Shown here: positions 6,087 to 7,575 of the stretch, piece by piece
Numbering within the stretch: position 1 is the first letter of the stretch
Layout of the letters: the number at the start of each line of letters is the position of its first letter
Assembly: GCA_029960905.1 (NCBI GenBank)
Contig: JASBVU010000085.1
Span: 1-7,575 of the forward strand
Direction: 5' to 3'
Length of the DNA: 7,575 nt
Source: Thermoanaerobacterium sp.
Lineage (GTDB): Bacteria > Bacillota > Thermoanaerobacteria > Thermoanaerobacterales > Thermoanaerobacteraceae
Translations under genes and position numbers: made by a program
The notes under the pieces: generated by a model
Told to the model about the DNA's origin: nothing
The model's database searches: none
What the model saw: the letters and a program-made list of their open reading frames with translations, nothing else

Positions 6087-7575
6087 ATCTTAACTGTGCT
6101 CCAAGCTCCTCATTCAGACTTTTTACTATTTTATCGTGGACTTTGCTTACCTCTTCATCTGTCAGAGTTTTATCGTACGATCTGTACAATATTGAAAATG
6201 CTACACTTTTTTTATCATCAGGGATATTTTCGCCTTCATACACGTCAAACAATTTCACATCATCTACAAGCTTTCCGCCAGCTTTTCTTATGACATTTTC
6301 TATATCTGCTACAAATGTGTTTTTATCTACCAGCACAGCTATGTCTCTTTCAACGGCTGGATATTTTGGAAGCGGCTTGTAGATTTTCTCGTCGTTTGCA
6401 TACTTAAACAAAAGTTCAAGATTTATCTCTGCAATATAAACTCTCTTATTTATATCGTAGTTTTCTGCAACATCAGGGCTTAATTCACCAAAGACACATA
6501 TTTTTTCATCATCTACAATGACATCTGCAGATCTTCCTGGGTGATACGCGTGATTTTGACTTCTTACATACTTGACATTTTTAATATTTAGAACATCTAA
6601 AAGCTCTTCAATCAAACCTTTTAATGACAAAAAGTCGATTTCCTGTCCATACATAGCTATTATACCGCTTTTTATCTCAGTTGGTAGCTCTACTACAGGC
6701 AGCGATTTTGGTATAAAGACTCTCGATATCTCAAATCCTTTAAATTCTGAAACTTTGCGGCTGTAATTTGTGTAAACTACGTTTAGCATAAATGGCAAAA
6801 GCGTTGTCCTCATGTAAGCCTGATCTTCTCCAAGCGGATTCATTATTTTTACGGCATTTCTCAAGTAGCTGTCATTCGGTAAATTTATCTTGTCTAAGTC
6901 CTTCATACCCATAAATGACGTTGTTATCACTTCATTTAATCCGCATGACAAAAACACGTCCTTCACAGTGTCTTCCAGCTTCTGTTCTCTGGTCTTAACA
7001 CCTGCTGTAATCTGAGTTCCTTTTAAGAGGGTATCTTCTATGTTGTTGTAGCCGTACATTCTCCCGATTTCTTCTGCAATATCTGCCTCGCCATCAATAT
7101 CACTTCTAAATGTTGGCACTTTCACTATCAAGTTTTTGTCATCACAGATGACGCCAAAATCTAAAAATGTAAGTATGTCTTTCATTTCTTGGCAAGACAA
7201 ATTTGTCCCTAAGAGCTTATTTATTTTTTCATATCGCACGCTTAAGACTTTCTCAGTTACAGGTTTTGGGTATACATCCAAAATCCCTTCCAAAATATCT
7301 CCACCGCTTAATTCAGCCATAAGCTGTGCCGCTCTATTGCATGCCAAAACCGTAATCTCTGGATCCAGTCCCTTTTCAAACCTTGACGATGCTTCACTTC
7401 TAAGCCCCAGTTTTTTCGAAGTATAGCGTATATTGCTGCCTTTAAAATTAGCGCTTTCTATCAATATGTTTACTGTATCATCTGTTATTTCAGTGTTTTG
7501 ACCACCCATTACACCAGCTAAGCCTATAGCCTTTTCCTCATCTGCAATTACGAGCATATCGCCGTCAAGTATTCT
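6085..7575 (-). CDS. pheT: Phenylalanine-tRNA ligase beta subunit, C-terminal 496 residues (5' end outside the window)
   Basis: The frame is open to the right edge, so the N-terminus (tRNA-binding/EMAP-like and most of the B3/B4 editing region) and pheS lie outside. Numbering from the methionine at 7557, the visible part begins with the end of B3/B4, including [11 protein letters not shown] (14-24) and [11 protein letters not shown] (57-67). The B5 domain follows at about 101-170 (KINKLLG ... VPTFRSDI). A catalytic-like core is next, with [16 protein letters not shown] (240-255) and HPGRSADV (339-346). The C-terminal FDX-ACB anticodon-binding domain spans about 397-490 ([15 protein letters not shown] near its start). 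The enzyme is an (alpha-beta)2 tetramer in the cytoplasm; beta carries the editing site and tRNA contacts while PheS holds the aminoacylation site. Residues seen look intact. It ends inside a terminator, so it is probably transcribed apart from zapA. Leader or T-box control, if any, would be upstream and unseen. Confidence 0.97.
   Translation of the reverse strand, partial: RILDGDMLVIADEEKAIGLAGVMGGQNTEITDDTVNILIESANFKGSNIRYTSKKLGLRSEASSRFEKGLDPEITVLACNRAAQLMAELSGGDILEGILDVYPKPVTEKVLSVRYEKINKLLGTNLSCQEMKDILTFLDFGVICDDKNLIVKVPTFRSDIDGEADIAEEIGRMYGYNNIEDTLLKGTQITAGVKTREQKLEDTVKDVFLSCGLNEVITTSFMGMKDLDKINLPNDSYLRNAVKIMNPLGEDQAYMRTTLLPFMLNVVYTNYSRKVSEFKGFEISRVFIPKSLPVVELPTEIKSGIIAMYGQEIDFLSLKGLIEELLDVLNIKNVKYVRSQNHAYHPGRSADVIVDDEKICVFGELSPDVAENYDINKRVYIAEINLELLFKYANDEKIYKPLPKYPAVERDIAVLVDKNTFVADIENVIRKAGGKLVDDVKLFDVYEGENIPDDKKSVAFSILYRSYDKTLTDEEVSKVHDKIVKSLNEELGAQLR

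Noticed and set aside
6096..7426. Plus-strand frames of 64 to 96 codons opposite pheT
   Set aside because: No SD, no recognisable family, and fully inside a well-conserved PheT.
1..7575. Search for mobile elements, CRISPR repeats, toxin-antitoxin pairs, defence genes or a biosynthetic cluster
   Set aside because: No transposase, integrase, spaced direct repeats or paired small genes are visible. All genes are conserved chromosomal families with even composition on one strand.

Overview
The window reads as ordinary core chromosome from a low-GC, spore-forming Firmicute. The AT-rich coding, the strong Shine-Dalgarno (SD) sites, a YunB-type sporulation protein and the order pheT-zapA-U32-mutS2-yunB suggest class Clostridia, and a thermophile of the Thermoanaerobacterium/Thermoanaerobacter type is my best guess. 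That placement is inference from gene content and general protein character. All supported genes lie on the minus strand, so the biological reading order runs from high to low coordinates.

Right to left: the C-terminal two thirds of pheT (phenylalanyl-tRNA synthetase beta chain) enters from the right edge and stops at 6085, directly inside a compact intrinsic terminator. After a 96-bp gap comes a cluster of three genes: zapA (FtsZ-ring factor), a long U32-family protein of 781 residues (RlhA-like, a probable rRNA hydroxylation factor) and mutS2 (ATPase with a C-terminal Smr domain, the RqcU ribosome-rescue family). The U32 stop and the mutS2 start share a base (TAATG), so the two are probably translationally coupled. 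A long hairpin follows mutS2 and contains the SD of the next gene, yunB, which encodes a membrane-anchored sporulation protein. A consensus housekeeping promoter, whose -35 hexamer overlaps the yunB stop codon, then drives a tRNA-Ala(TGC) gene cut by the left edge.

The common theme is translation: tRNA charging (PheT), a likely rRNA modification (U32), collided-ribosome rescue (MutS2) and a tRNA. Cell division (ZapA) and sporulation (YunB) are interleaved. In Bacillus subtilis the zapA-mutS2 interval holds cvpA-like and polX genes; here a U32 gene occupies that place.

I saw no mobile element, CRISPR array, phage gene, toxin-antitoxin pair or foreign-looking island, and no convincing new system. 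The observations most worth a second look are the hairpin that masks the yunB ribosome binding site, the tightly coupled U32-mutS2 pair with its two cysteine clusters, and the tRNA promoter embedded in the yunB stop codon.
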